Assembly: GCF_029168945.1 (NCBI RefSeq)
Contig: NC_083601.1
Span: 33,283,660-33,347,659, forward strand
Direction: 5' to 3'
DNA from: Cannabis sativa
Lineage: Eukaryota > Streptophyta > Magnoliopsida > Rosales > Cannabaceae
DNA length: 64,000 nucleotides
Shown here: piece after piece, positions 1 to 8,281 of the stretch
Layout of the letters: each line of letters begins with the position of its first letter
Numbering within the stretch: the stretch's first letter is position 1
Position numbers and translations under genes: made by a program
The notes under the pieces: generated by a model
What the model was told of the DNA's origin: nothing
The model's input: the letters and a program-made list of their open reading frames with translations, nothing else
Databases searched by the model: none

Positions 1-731
1 CCTAGTCCTCCACCGGAAGATCCCTCAACCATGATGTCAAAGGTCGTTCGAACAATATCCCCCACATTCAAATTATACCCTTTCATAATGCCGTAAACCC
101 ATTTAAGTCTGTCCATTTGAGCATCAGAAAAATGCTTGTTGGGGAGCATCCTCGCACTAACAAAGTAAAGCCAAGCCTTGGCCACTGGGTTGAGTTCACA
201 TCGGTACAATTGGTATGGTTCTCCACTAAGCTCATGGAACCTAAGGCCAGGATACCCTAGAGTCTCAGCCATATCCACATAATTCGTACTTCTCTCATAA
301 AATTGTCGTTTCAATGGTTGTTCTTCATAAGTGAAAGTTTGGAGATCATAAAGGGCATGAATAGCGTCTGTGGTAGCAGGCACTCTAACCCCCCTAACTC
401 TAACTTTGCCCTCTTCTCTTTCAGGCCAGTTGGCTAAAAATTCCAAAGCTAGAGTTTGATTACCACGCTCAGTGACATCTACGAACTTAGTCCACTGCCT
501 CTGTAGGATTTGATCCCTAATAGATGCAAAAGCAGGGGGAATGTTGGCAGTTTGGCTTAGGTTGACAATGTCTATCCCTCTATCTTCAATGAATGCCCTA
601 TCTTTCAATTTCAAAAACCGCTCTTGAGCCTCCATGTTGGTAAACCTAACTCTATCTAGATTAGGGCGTCCCCTAGATGGGTTGGATGATGAAGCTCCCT
701 CTTCATTAACCCTTGACCTCTTTGGACCCAT
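1..731 (-). CDS. Post-pol ORF of the gypsy element, 3' end cut by the window
   Basis: An open frame starts with ATG at 731-729 (MGPKRSRVNEEG...) and stays open to the window edge, at least 243 codons. It begins with a basic, Ser-rich stretch (about residues 1-24), then a mixed helical region with many Arg, Trp and Tyr residues. It lies on the same strand as gag-pol and downstream of it, where Athila-type elements carry an env-position gene, but no signal peptide or membrane segment is visible in the part seen. It resembles the uncharacterised domain often labelled 'putative plant transposon protein' in plant retroelement proteins; that match is from memory. Intactness contrasts with the frameshifted pol beside it. 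A TATA-like site and palindrome array lie upstream (1271-1472). Confidence 0.6.
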   Translation of the reverse strand, partial: MGPKRSRVNEEGASSSNPSRGRPNLDRVRFTNMEAQERFLKLKDRAFIEDRGIDIVNLSQTANIPPAFASIRDQILQRQWTKFVDVTERGNQTLALEFLANWPEREEGKVRVRGVRVPATTDAIHALYDLQTFTYEEQPLKRQFYERSTNYVDMAETLGYPGLRFHELSGEPYQLYRCELNPVAKAWLYFVSARMLPNKHFSDAQMDRLKWVYGIMKGYNLNVGDIVRTTFDIMVEGSSGGGL

Positions 732-1270
732 AGCACCCAAAATTTTTCTAACTCTCAAGATTTTTCAAAATTTTGACAGCACTTCCCCTTAAAAATTGAC
801 TTCCCGGGATTTAAATCCCCTTCAATCTAACCCAATTCTATTCACACAATCAATTTCAACAATGTATATAGCAAAAATCCCAAATATCCACCAAATAATT
901 CAAAACTATCCAACAAATTCACAAATTTTTCAATAAAAATTGGAATGGAAGTCTTAGAATCAATACCTCAATGACAATGTTCCTTTACTCATCCTCCATT
1001 GTTGACATCTTGAAGCTTTTGAGAAGAAAAGGATGAATAAGGTATTTGGGTGAGGTTTTAGGGATTTGGGGTTGATTTTGAGTGGGAAATAGTGTTTAAT
1101 GTGAGAAATAAGGGTTTAGGATGATTGTTGATGAAAGTTTATGGTTAGATTTGATGAAAAAGGAGTTTGAATGGGATTAGATGAAGAAAAAAATGGTGAG
1201 GAATGGTGTTTTCGGCGTGGAGAAGTGAGGGTTTGAATGTGGGGTTTGATTTGAAATGTTAGGGATTTGG

Positions 1271-1280
1271 GGTTTAAAAA
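1271..1280 (-). promoter_or_regulatory. Putative internal TATA-like promoter element for the post-pol ORF
   Basis: Read on the minus strand the sequence is TTTTTAAACC, a TATA-like stretch about 540 nt upstream of the ATG at 731. It lies about 28 nt downstream of the nearest palindrome of the array at 1298-1472. In the two LTR promoters of this window the same kind of array also sits just upstream of a TATA box, which suggests an internal promoter here. This is inference by analogy. Confidence 0.35.
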
Positions 1281-1297
1281 GGGGAAACTGACCAATC

Positions 1298-1472
1298 TCG
1301 CCGCGGCGACCTATACCCTCGCCGCGGCGAGAATCCGTGAAAATAAGCCCCATTCTGTAAGTCCACTCTCGCCGCGGCGGCATGTCCCCTCGCCGCGGCG
1401 AGAAATCTCGAAAATACGGTCCTTTCTGTAAGACAATTCTGGCCGCGGCCAGACATCCCATGGCCGCGGCCA
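1298..1472. repeat. Array of three pairs of CG palindromes, about 71-bp period
   Basis: Six CG-rich palindromes have centres at 1303.5, 1324.5, 1374.5, 1395.5, 1445.5 and 1466.5, so spacing is exactly 21, 50, 21, 50, 21 bp. The first four are built on CTCGCCGCGGCGAG (the third has a broken outer arm). The last two are TGGCCGCGGCCA. Spacer text between pairs is partly repeated (a TTCTGTAAG block occurs in both long spacers), so this is a 71-bp tandem unit. It lies between pol and the post-pol ORF and matches the array in the LTR of the same element. Confidence 0.9.
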
Positions 1473-1482
1473 CTGACCAAAA

Positions 1483-1644
1483 TTTTTTTTTTTTTTTTTT
1501 TTTCTTTCAATAACGAAACAGAATGAACATCAAGAAAAATAACAGTAAACTTAAAAAGAGTTCAACTAAATCAAAAGAACACTTGGGTTGCCTCCCAATT
1601 AGCGCTAACTTTATCGTCGCTCAGCTAGACGTTGATCGAGATCT
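1483..1644 (-). other. Post-pol spacer with oligo(A) tract and conserved inverted repeat
   Basis: Directly after the pol stop the minus strand carries an inverted repeat (plus strand TTGGGTTGCCTCCCAA at 1583-1598) and an AGCGCT palindrome at 1601-1606. A 21-nt homopolymer follows at 1483-1503 (A on the element's sense strand). The TTGGG...CCCAA block is familiar, from memory, from the region after pol in many plant gypsy elements. Its role is not known to me. Confidence 0.6.
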
Positions 1645-3903
1645 TTAAAGTGGCGCCAGAATCATGGCGGACTTGGTTTGATCAAATTGACCTCCCAAGT
1701 AGAGCTTTAATCGCTGTCCATTCACTTTGAAAGTATTAGGACTTTCACCTTTTAGTTCCACTGCTCCGTAGGGAAACACTTTGATCACCGTAAATGGCCC
1801 TGACCACCTTGATTTTAATTTACCAGGAAACAACTTTAGTCTTGAGTTAAAGAGTAGAACTTGTTGACCAGGTTGAAACTCCTTCCTGACTAGATTTCTG
1901 TCATGCCATCTCTTAGTTCTTTCCTTGTAAATCTTGGCGTTTTCATAAGCTTCATTTCGAAATTCTTCCAACTCATCCAACTGTAGTAGTCTTTTCTGCC
2001 CAGCAGCTTTTAAATCCATGTTCAAAGTTTTCATTGCCCAATACGCCTTGTGTTCTAATTCCACCGGTAGATGACAAGCCTTTCCAAACACCAACCGATA
2101 TGGTGACATCCCGATTGGCGTCTTGAACGCTGTTCTATAAGCCCACAATGCGTCATCCAACTTTCTTGACCAATCTTTCCTTGATCTCTGCACCGTTTTC
2201 TCCAGAATCATCTTTATTTCCCGGTTAGAAATCTCAGCTTGGCCATTACTTTGCGGATGATAGGGGAGGGCAGTTCTATGACGAACACCATATCTCGAAA
2301 GGAGTGCTTCGAATTGTTTGTTGCAAAAGTGACTCCCTTCATCGCTTATGATTGCTCGGGGAGTTCCAAACCGAGTGAATATGTTCTTTTGAAGGAACCG
2401 AAGGACTGTTTTACCATCATTAGCTGGTGTGGCTGCAGCTTCCACCCATTTTGATACGTAATCCACAGCTAATAGGATGTATAGATTGCTAAACGATGAA
2501 GGAAAAGGACCCATAAAGTCTATCCCCCATACATCAAACAACTCTACTTCCAAGATTCCTGTCAAAGGCATTTCGTTTCTCCTTGAGATGTTTCCTGTAC
2601 GCTGACAACGATCACATGCCTTCACAAAAGTACTAGCGTCTTTGAAAAGTGTTGGCCAAAAGAATCCACTTTGCAACACCTTGGCAGCTGTTCTAGTTCC
2701 ACTGAAGTGTCCCCCACATGGTAAAGCATGACAGTGATTAAGAATAGAGTACATCTCCTCTTCAGGCACACACCTTCTTATTATCTGATCTGCACAGTGC
2801 TTGTAGAGGATTGGCTCTTCCCAATAGTAATGTTTCACCTCAGAAAAGAACTTCTTTAGTTGTTGTCGAGATAGCTCAGGAGGAGTGATATTGGCAGCCA
2901 AGAAGTTTACATAATCAGCATACCATGGTACCATCAGACTTTCCCTCACACTAAAGAGTTGTTCATCGGGAAATTGTTCATTTATTTGTACCTCTTTTGT
3001 ATTCTGACTTTCTTCCAGCTCTAGTCTTGACAAGTGATCTGCTACCAGGTTCTCTGTACCCTTCTTGTCTTTTATGTCTAGATCAAATTCTTGCAAAAGA
3101 AGAACCCATCGAATTAGTCTTGGTTTGGCATCCTTCTTAGTCATCAAGTACTTGATTGCTGAATGATCTGTATACACTATCACTTTATTACCAATTAAGT
3201 AGGGTCGAAATTTGTCACATGCAAACACTATGGCCAGCATCTCTTTTTCTGTAGTAGCGTAGTTTAGTTGGGCATCATTCAAGGTTTTGCTTGCATAATA
3301 AATGGTTCTGAACACCTTGTCAACCCGTTGTCCCAAGACTGCTCCAATAGCATAATCACTTGCATCGCACATGATTTCAAAAGGTAATTCCCAGTTTGGT
3401 GTAGTCACAATCGGTGCTGAGATTAACTTCTCCTTGAGAATTTGGAATGCTTCAAGACAATCTTTCCCAAATTCAAAAGGTACTCCACTAGCAAGAAGAT
3501 TGGATAGCGGTTTGGCCACTTTGGAGAAATCTTTGATAAATCTTCTATAAAACCCGGCATGACCCAAAAAGCTTCGAACTCCCTTCACTGAAATTGGAGG
3601 AGGCAAGTTCTCAATTGTAGATACTTTGGCTCTGTCAACCTCAATACCTTCTTTTGAGATTTTATGTCCCAGCACTATTCCTTCTGTAACCATGAAATGG
3701 CACTTTTCCCGATTCGGCACCAAATTAGAATCTTCACATCTTGCTAAAACCAACTCCAAGTTACTCGGACATTGGTCAAACGATGAGCCAAACAACGAAA
3801 AATCATCCATGAACACCTCGATGCACTTTTCTATTAAATGCGAAAATATAGCCATCATACACCTCCGAAATGTTCTTGGAGCATTACATAGCCCAAATGG
3901 CAT
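1645..3903 (-). pseudogene. gypsy pol: end of reverse transcriptase, RNase H, integrase
   Basis: This 752-codon frame begins inside reverse transcriptase at the conserved MPFGLCNAP block and carries the catalytic FMDD box (a YxDD variant) about 30 residues later. RNase H follows ([15 protein letters not shown], then the [10 protein letters not shown] block), then an H/C zinc-binding segment ending in CDRCQ, then the integrase core with its acidic triad in the contexts [18 protein letters not shown] and [12 protein letters not shown]. The C-terminal part has the usual basic and GPF-containing integrase tail. It makes and inserts element cDNA in autonomous relatives. The frame itself is uninterrupted, but it is cut off from the front of RT by breaks near 3910-4000, so no complete Pol can be made. 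Confidence 0.92.
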
Positions 3904-3996
3904 TCGTAGAAAAGCAAAAGTACCATATGGACATGTGAATGTTGTTTTCTCTTGATCCTCGGTGCTATAGCTATTTGGTGATACCTCGAGTATCCA

Positions 3997-4473
3997 TCAA
4001 GGAAACAATAGTACTCTTGTCACCAACTTGTCTAACATCTGATCAATGAATGGGAGTGGAAAGTGATCTTTTCTTGTAGCCTTGTTGAGTTTTCGGTAGT
4101 CAATGCAAATTCTCCATCCCGTGACAGTTCTGGTTGGGATGAGTTCATTCTTCTCATTCTTCACCACCGTCATCCCTCCTTTCTTTGGAACAACTTGGAC
4201 TGGGCTCACCCATTTACTGTCTGAAATAGGATACGCTACCCCTGCATCTAACCACTTCAAGACTTCTTTTCTGACAACCTCCTTCATTGGTGGATTTAAT
4301 CTACGTTGTGCATCAATGGTTGGTTTCACTCCTTCCTCCATTAAGATTCTATGCATTACAGTTGAAGGGCTGATCCCTTTAATATCTGCTAAAGTCCATC
4401 CAATGGCTTTTGAATGCTTCCTTAGAACCCGTAATAGCTTATCTGTCTCTACAGGAGATAGGGAAGAAGCCAC
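3997..4473 (-). pseudogene. gypsy pol: N-terminal part of reverse transcriptase
   Basis: The frame shows the classic front of a gypsy RT: the KAIGWTLADIKGISP block, the MHRILMEEG block, the VPKKGG strand and RICIDYRKLN, followed by the DHFPLPFIDQMLDKL segment. It ends in a stop at 3997. The next recognisable RT residues continue in other frames between about 3990 and 3900, so at least two small indels separate this piece from the catalytic part. Upstream, another shift or stop near 4480-4510 separates it from the protease-to-RT linker. Confidence 0.9.
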
Positions 4474-4506
4474 AATAACGGAAGTGTCTTATTTTCACCC
4501 AAATAT

Positions 4507-5760
4507 TCATACTGAGATGCTCGGTAGGACTTTTAACTCTAGTTGAGGAGGCTTTTCAGTAGATGGGGTAGGCTTTGTTGGTATGACTCCTAACTCTTCA
4601 TAATATTTTCTATTCAGCGGTCCATAAGAATCGAGCCACATAGCATATTCATAAGCTTCCTTACCATCTTGTTCCACCACCTCTTCTTGTACCAAAGTCA
4701 GATTAAGAGGATCTTCAGCATGTGTCTTTGTCTCCACCAACTGGTCCACCACATCAATTGCAAAACAGTTGTCACTAGCTGTAGGATAGGTCATTGCTTT
4801 GAGTACATTAAATACAACTTCATCTCCTTGTACCCTTAGCTTTAACTCTCCTTTACGAACATCAATTAGTGCTTTCCGTTGCCAAGAAAGGTCTCCCAGG
4901 ATGATAGGAACATTCTTGTCTTCTTCCATATCCGTAACAATGAAATCGAGTTTGGGAAGATGAACTTGTCCACCTTTACTAACACATCCTCAATGACTCC
5001 TCTAGGGTGAGCTAGCGATCGATACGCCAATTGAAGAGTTACGGTAGTTGGCTTTGCTTCACCTAGCCGCAATCTTTTGAACAACGACAAGGGCATTAAG
5101 TTAATGCGGCTCCCAAATCACACAGTGCATTTATCCCTTCAATTTTACCAATAGTACAAGGAATAGTGAAACTCCCTGGATCTCTGAGCTTTGGAGGGAG
5201 TTTCTTCTGTAGAATAGCGCTACACTCTTCAGTTAGAGCCACGGTCTCATAGTCTTCCATCTTCCTCTTCTTTGACAAAATTTCCTTCATAAACTTCACA
5301 TAACTTGGCATCTGCTCTAGAGCTTCAGCAAAAGGAATGTTAATGTGAAGTCTTTTGAAGACTTCTAGAAACTTGGTGAACTGCTTGTCTAAGCTTGACT
5401 TTCTCGGCCTGCGAGGATAGGGTATCTTTACATGATGATCAATACTAATCGGTGGAGACCGTTGTGGTGGTCTTGGGCTATCAGTAGCCTTCTCTGCTGT
5501 CGGTGTTGGTGTCGGCACTGGTTGAGCATTTATTTCTACATCTACCTCAACTGGTTGTGGTAACTCAGGCCCATCATACTTCTTACCGCTCCTCAGGGTA
5601 ATTGCCTTGCAGTTTTCTTTAGGATTAACTTCAGTGGTGCTAGGCAAATTTCCTTGAGGGCGGGTTGCTACCTGAGTTGCTAGCTGGCCCATCTGAGTCT
5701 GCAGGTCTTTAATTGAAGATCTAGGTTCGATCATGAATTGGAGCGGATAAATCTGTCTGC
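4507..5760 (-). pseudogene. gypsy gag C-terminus, retropepsin and linker, frame-broken
   Basis: Three overlapping reading frames together cover the end of Gag and the aspartic protease. The first (to 5096) has a Pro-rich stretch, the ITLRSGKKY block and the TIGKIEGINALCDLGA motif, in which the Asp of D-L-G is the retropepsin active-site residue. A one-base loss just after this motif shifts the frame into 4866-5096 (MPLSLFKRLRLGEAKPT...). A further shift near 4930 leads into 4507-4929 (KALIDVRKGELKLRV..., then an acidic linker). The breaks show that this copy cannot make a continuous Gag-Pol. Confidence 0.85.
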
Positions 5761-6818
5761 AAACTAGAACTTCCACCAGAGGCTTGTTGCTGATTAAACT
5801 GTTGGTTCTGATTTCTTTGTTGATAGAACCCACTATTTCTTCGGTTGTTATTCTGGTTGAACCCATAATTGTTGTTGTTGTTCTGTGAAAAATTCCCAAT
5901 GGCCTTAGCTTCATCCATTGGCAAATCATCCACATCTGCTTGGCACTCCGAAAAGTGATGACTTCCTCCACATAACTCACAAACAATTTGGGCTTGCTTA
6001 GCTTGCCCTGCAATGATTTTAGTCAATGCCTCAACCTGAGCTGTTAACTTTGTGATGGCATCGACTTCTAACACACCAGCTACTTTCTTGGATTGACTCC
6101 TTTCAGTTGGCCACTGCTGGTTGTTTAGAGCCATCTCCTCCAATAGATCATATGCCTCATTAGCACTCTTTCTCATAAAAGCTCCGCCAGCTGCTGCATC
6201 TATTAGAGTTCTAGTATTACCAACCAACCCGTTGTAGAAGTTGTGAACCAGCATCCACTTCTCTATACCATGATGGGGACACCTCCTGATCAGATCTTTA
6301 AACCTCTCCCAAGCCTCATGGAGAGATTCATTATCTTGTTGGCAGAAATTATTGATTTCTCCTCTTAGCTTTGCAGACTTCGCTGGAGGAAAGAACTTTG
6401 ACAAGAATTTTGTTGCCAGATCATTCCATGTAGCAATAGAATTCGGTGGCAAAGAATTCAACCAACTCTTGGCTCGTTCTCTGAGCGAGAATGGAAACAA
6501 CCTCAATCTAATGGCATCGTCGCTAACTCCATTAACTTTAAAAGTTTCACAAAGTTCCATGAAGTTAGAGAGATGCAAATTAGGATCTTCAGAAGGGAGA
6601 CCACCAACCGGGCGAAGGCGCACCATTTGAAGGATGGCGAGGTTTGATCTCGAAGTTGTTTGCATCCACCGCGGTGGCCTAATACATGTTGCACTCCGTC
6701 GAGTAGGGAGAATGTAATCTCTCAAGCTTCGGCCATTAGCTTGATCTTCCACAGCGCCTCCATTATTACCATTATTACGCCCATTGTTCCCAACATTATT
6801 GTTCACATTGGCAGCCAT
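5721..6818 (-). pseudogene. gypsy gag (capsid and zinc knuckle)
   Basis: The frame starts with ATG at 6818 and runs 365 codons. After an Asn-rich N-terminus it has the plant retrotransposon gag domain (about residues 90-240): LSNFMELCETF, FPFSLRERAKSWLNSLP, the ESLHEAWERFKDLIRRCPHHG block and WMLVHNFYNGL. A CCHC zinc knuckle (CELCGGSHHFSEC) near residue 280 binds RNA in the family. A Gln/Asn-rich tail follows. The frame ends at 5721, while the homologous sequence goes on in another frame, so a frameshift lies between about 5760 and 5721. Gag forms the particle that packages element RNA. Confidence 0.88.
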
Positions 6819-7068
6819 GATTTACGATGTTTCGGCGATTCTTTGAAACTCTTTCTTGCCTCTTGTTCTTTCGATTCTTCCTGCAAGTTTTCTCAATTTC
6901 AGGATCAACTGGTAATATGACTGATTGTCCTTGACGGCGCATGCACTTAGGATTCCTGAAATGAATCAAGAAAATATTGCAAGAAAAAAAAGGTTAGAAA
7001 AATCAGCAAGAGAAAATATACCAAAGTAGAAGTTAGTATAATTTTATGTAATATTAATCTTTAACAAT

Positions 7069-7086
7069 TCCCCGGCAACGGCGCCA
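7069..7086 (-). promoter_or_regulatory. Primer-binding site, tRNA-Asp type
   Basis: The plus strand reads TCCCCGGCAACGGCGCCA, which equals the 3' end of plant tRNA-Asp; the minus-strand element therefore has its complement, the site where minus-strand DNA synthesis is primed. Six bases separate it from the LTR end at 7093, exactly as in the element at 47893-52794. Confidence 0.93.
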
Positions 7087-7932
7087 AAAACTTGTTGCTA
7101 TATTTTTAAACGCTACGCAAGTATACGCAATCAAGTAGTAAATCTCACACAGGTGAGGTCGATCCCACAGGGAATTGGATTAAGTACCACTAAATTATAC
7201 TTATGATTCTATTCGGTAAATCAAAAGCAATTATGATTTAAAAACAGTAAAATATGAAAGAAATTCAGAAAACTTAATAACACAGTTTAAAGTTGAGCAG
7301 GATGAGATAATAGGGAGGAGAATCCTGTTGTTGTTTACCCAAATTGTTAATGATTAATTACTATCCTATTCTTGGAGTGAATGACAGATTATGAAATAAC
7401 CTAGCTCCTTTCAGATCTTCTAGATTCTAAATCACATGTTATCTAATTAATTCCTTAATTAAACTAACATGAAATCAGCATTAAGTAATAATCTACTCGT
7501 CACATAAGTCATGTAAATACTTTCGTTTCACATAGAACATCGATTATCTTAATTTTAGCATTCTCAATTCTCACTTTTCAGATTTTGAATTGAGATCATA
7601 GAACATGCACAAGGTGATCAATCTTAAACATGAAATTAAACACAAACTAAGATAATTTCACACACAAGAATTGAGGAATGGTAATTAAACATTAACTAGG
7701 AAAACATTAAACAACAATCATCATCCTCCCTAAATGGGAAATTTAGTTCAGAAATAAATCCATAACCATTCCTATAGCAATATTCAACATAAATAAATTA
7801 AAGAGGAATAAAGAAAAGAACTGTTTGAGGATGAATTCTGGATCTTCACTTGAATCTCTATGCTCTTCCTGCCGCTCTCGGTTTGTGTTTTAGGGTTCCA
7901 AATCGCTCTCCCTGACTTCCAATCGCAGTTTT

Positions 7933-7941
7933 CTATTTATA
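7933..7941 (-). promoter_or_regulatory. TATA box of the LTR promoter
   Basis: On the element strand the site reads TATAAATAG, a near-ideal plant TATA box, 345 nt inside the LTR. It lies about 61 nt downstream of the centre of the nearest CG palindrome. This places the array in U3, upstream of the likely transcription start near 7905. Confidence 0.7.
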
Positions 7942-7991
7942 CTTGAAATTTAGGGTTCGATGGACGAAAATACCCCTGGTCCGTACGGGAT

Positions 7992-8097
7992 CTCGCCGCG
8001 GCCAAGCTTCCTCTCGCCGCGGCGAGAATTTGCCAATTTTAGGTGCTTTCTGTTTCTCGTATCTCGCCGCGGCGAGCCTCTTCATCGCCGCGGCCAG
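7992..8097. repeat. Two pairs of CG palindromes in U3 of the gypsy LTR
   Basis: Four palindromes centred at 7998.5, 8019.5, 8069.5 and 8090.5 have spacing 21, 50, 21 bp, the same as at 1298-1472. The inner two are full CTCGCCGCGGCGAG. The outer two are hybrids with one CTCGCCG-type arm and one CGGCCA-type arm. They lie directly upstream of the LTR TATA box. Confidence 0.9.
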
Positions 8098-8281
8098 ATA
8101 TGCAAAAACTCAAAAATTAAGTTTTTCTTCGGCTCAGCACGTCTTTCAATGAATTTCTGCACCCGAGACCTCTTTTACTCCAAAGAACCTGAAAACATAG
8201 AAAACAAGCGTAATTCCGTCCCAACACAGCTAAAAATGCACATAAATTGGATCCAAAACATAGGCTAAAAATAGCCTAACA

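Larger units (their letters stand above)
1..8281 (-). mobile_element. Athila-like Ty3/gypsy LTR retrotransposon, 3' end outside window
   Basis: Read on the minus strand, the order is LTR (8281-7093), primer-binding site, gag, protease, reverse transcriptase, RNase H, integrase, a post-pol spacer and then a further ORF that runs off the window. RT before integrase is the gypsy order. The primer site matches the 3' end of tRNA-Asp, typical of Athila-type elements (known for the family). The 3' LTR is not in the window, so the target duplication and LTR age cannot be read. The coding part carries several frame breaks and is not autonomous. The element lies in reverse orientation inside the transposase gene of a CACTA element that resumes at 8282. 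Confidence 0.93.
7093..8281 (-). repeat. 5' LTR of the gypsy element
   Basis: On the element's strand the LTR begins TGTTAGGCTATTTT at 8281 and ends TAGCAACA at 7093, giving 1189 bp with TG...CA ends. The primer site follows after 6 bp. The end of the LTR (cctcac...tactacttgattgcg on the element strand) is clearly related to the LTR of the element at 47893-52794, but most of U3 differs. It contains a palindrome array (7992-8097) and a TATA box (7933-7941). At 8282 the CACTA transposase reading frame resumes at once. Confidence 0.92.

Noticed and set aside
1298..1472. CRISPR-like array
   Set aside because: Only short palindromes with 21/50 spacing in a plant retrotransposon, spacers are themselves similar, no cas genes.
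1177..1510. Short minus-strand reading frames rich in Arg-Arg-Gly-Glu repeats
   Set aside because: They are made by reading through the CG palindromes; the same pseudo-peptides appear wherever an array occurs.
7069..7086. A tRNA-Asp gene
   Set aside because: Only the 18-nt 3' end is matched, at the LTR border; it is a primer-binding site.
7943..8268. Open frames across the LTR array at 7992-8097
   Set aside because: Same artefact of the palindromes, with no independent coding signal.
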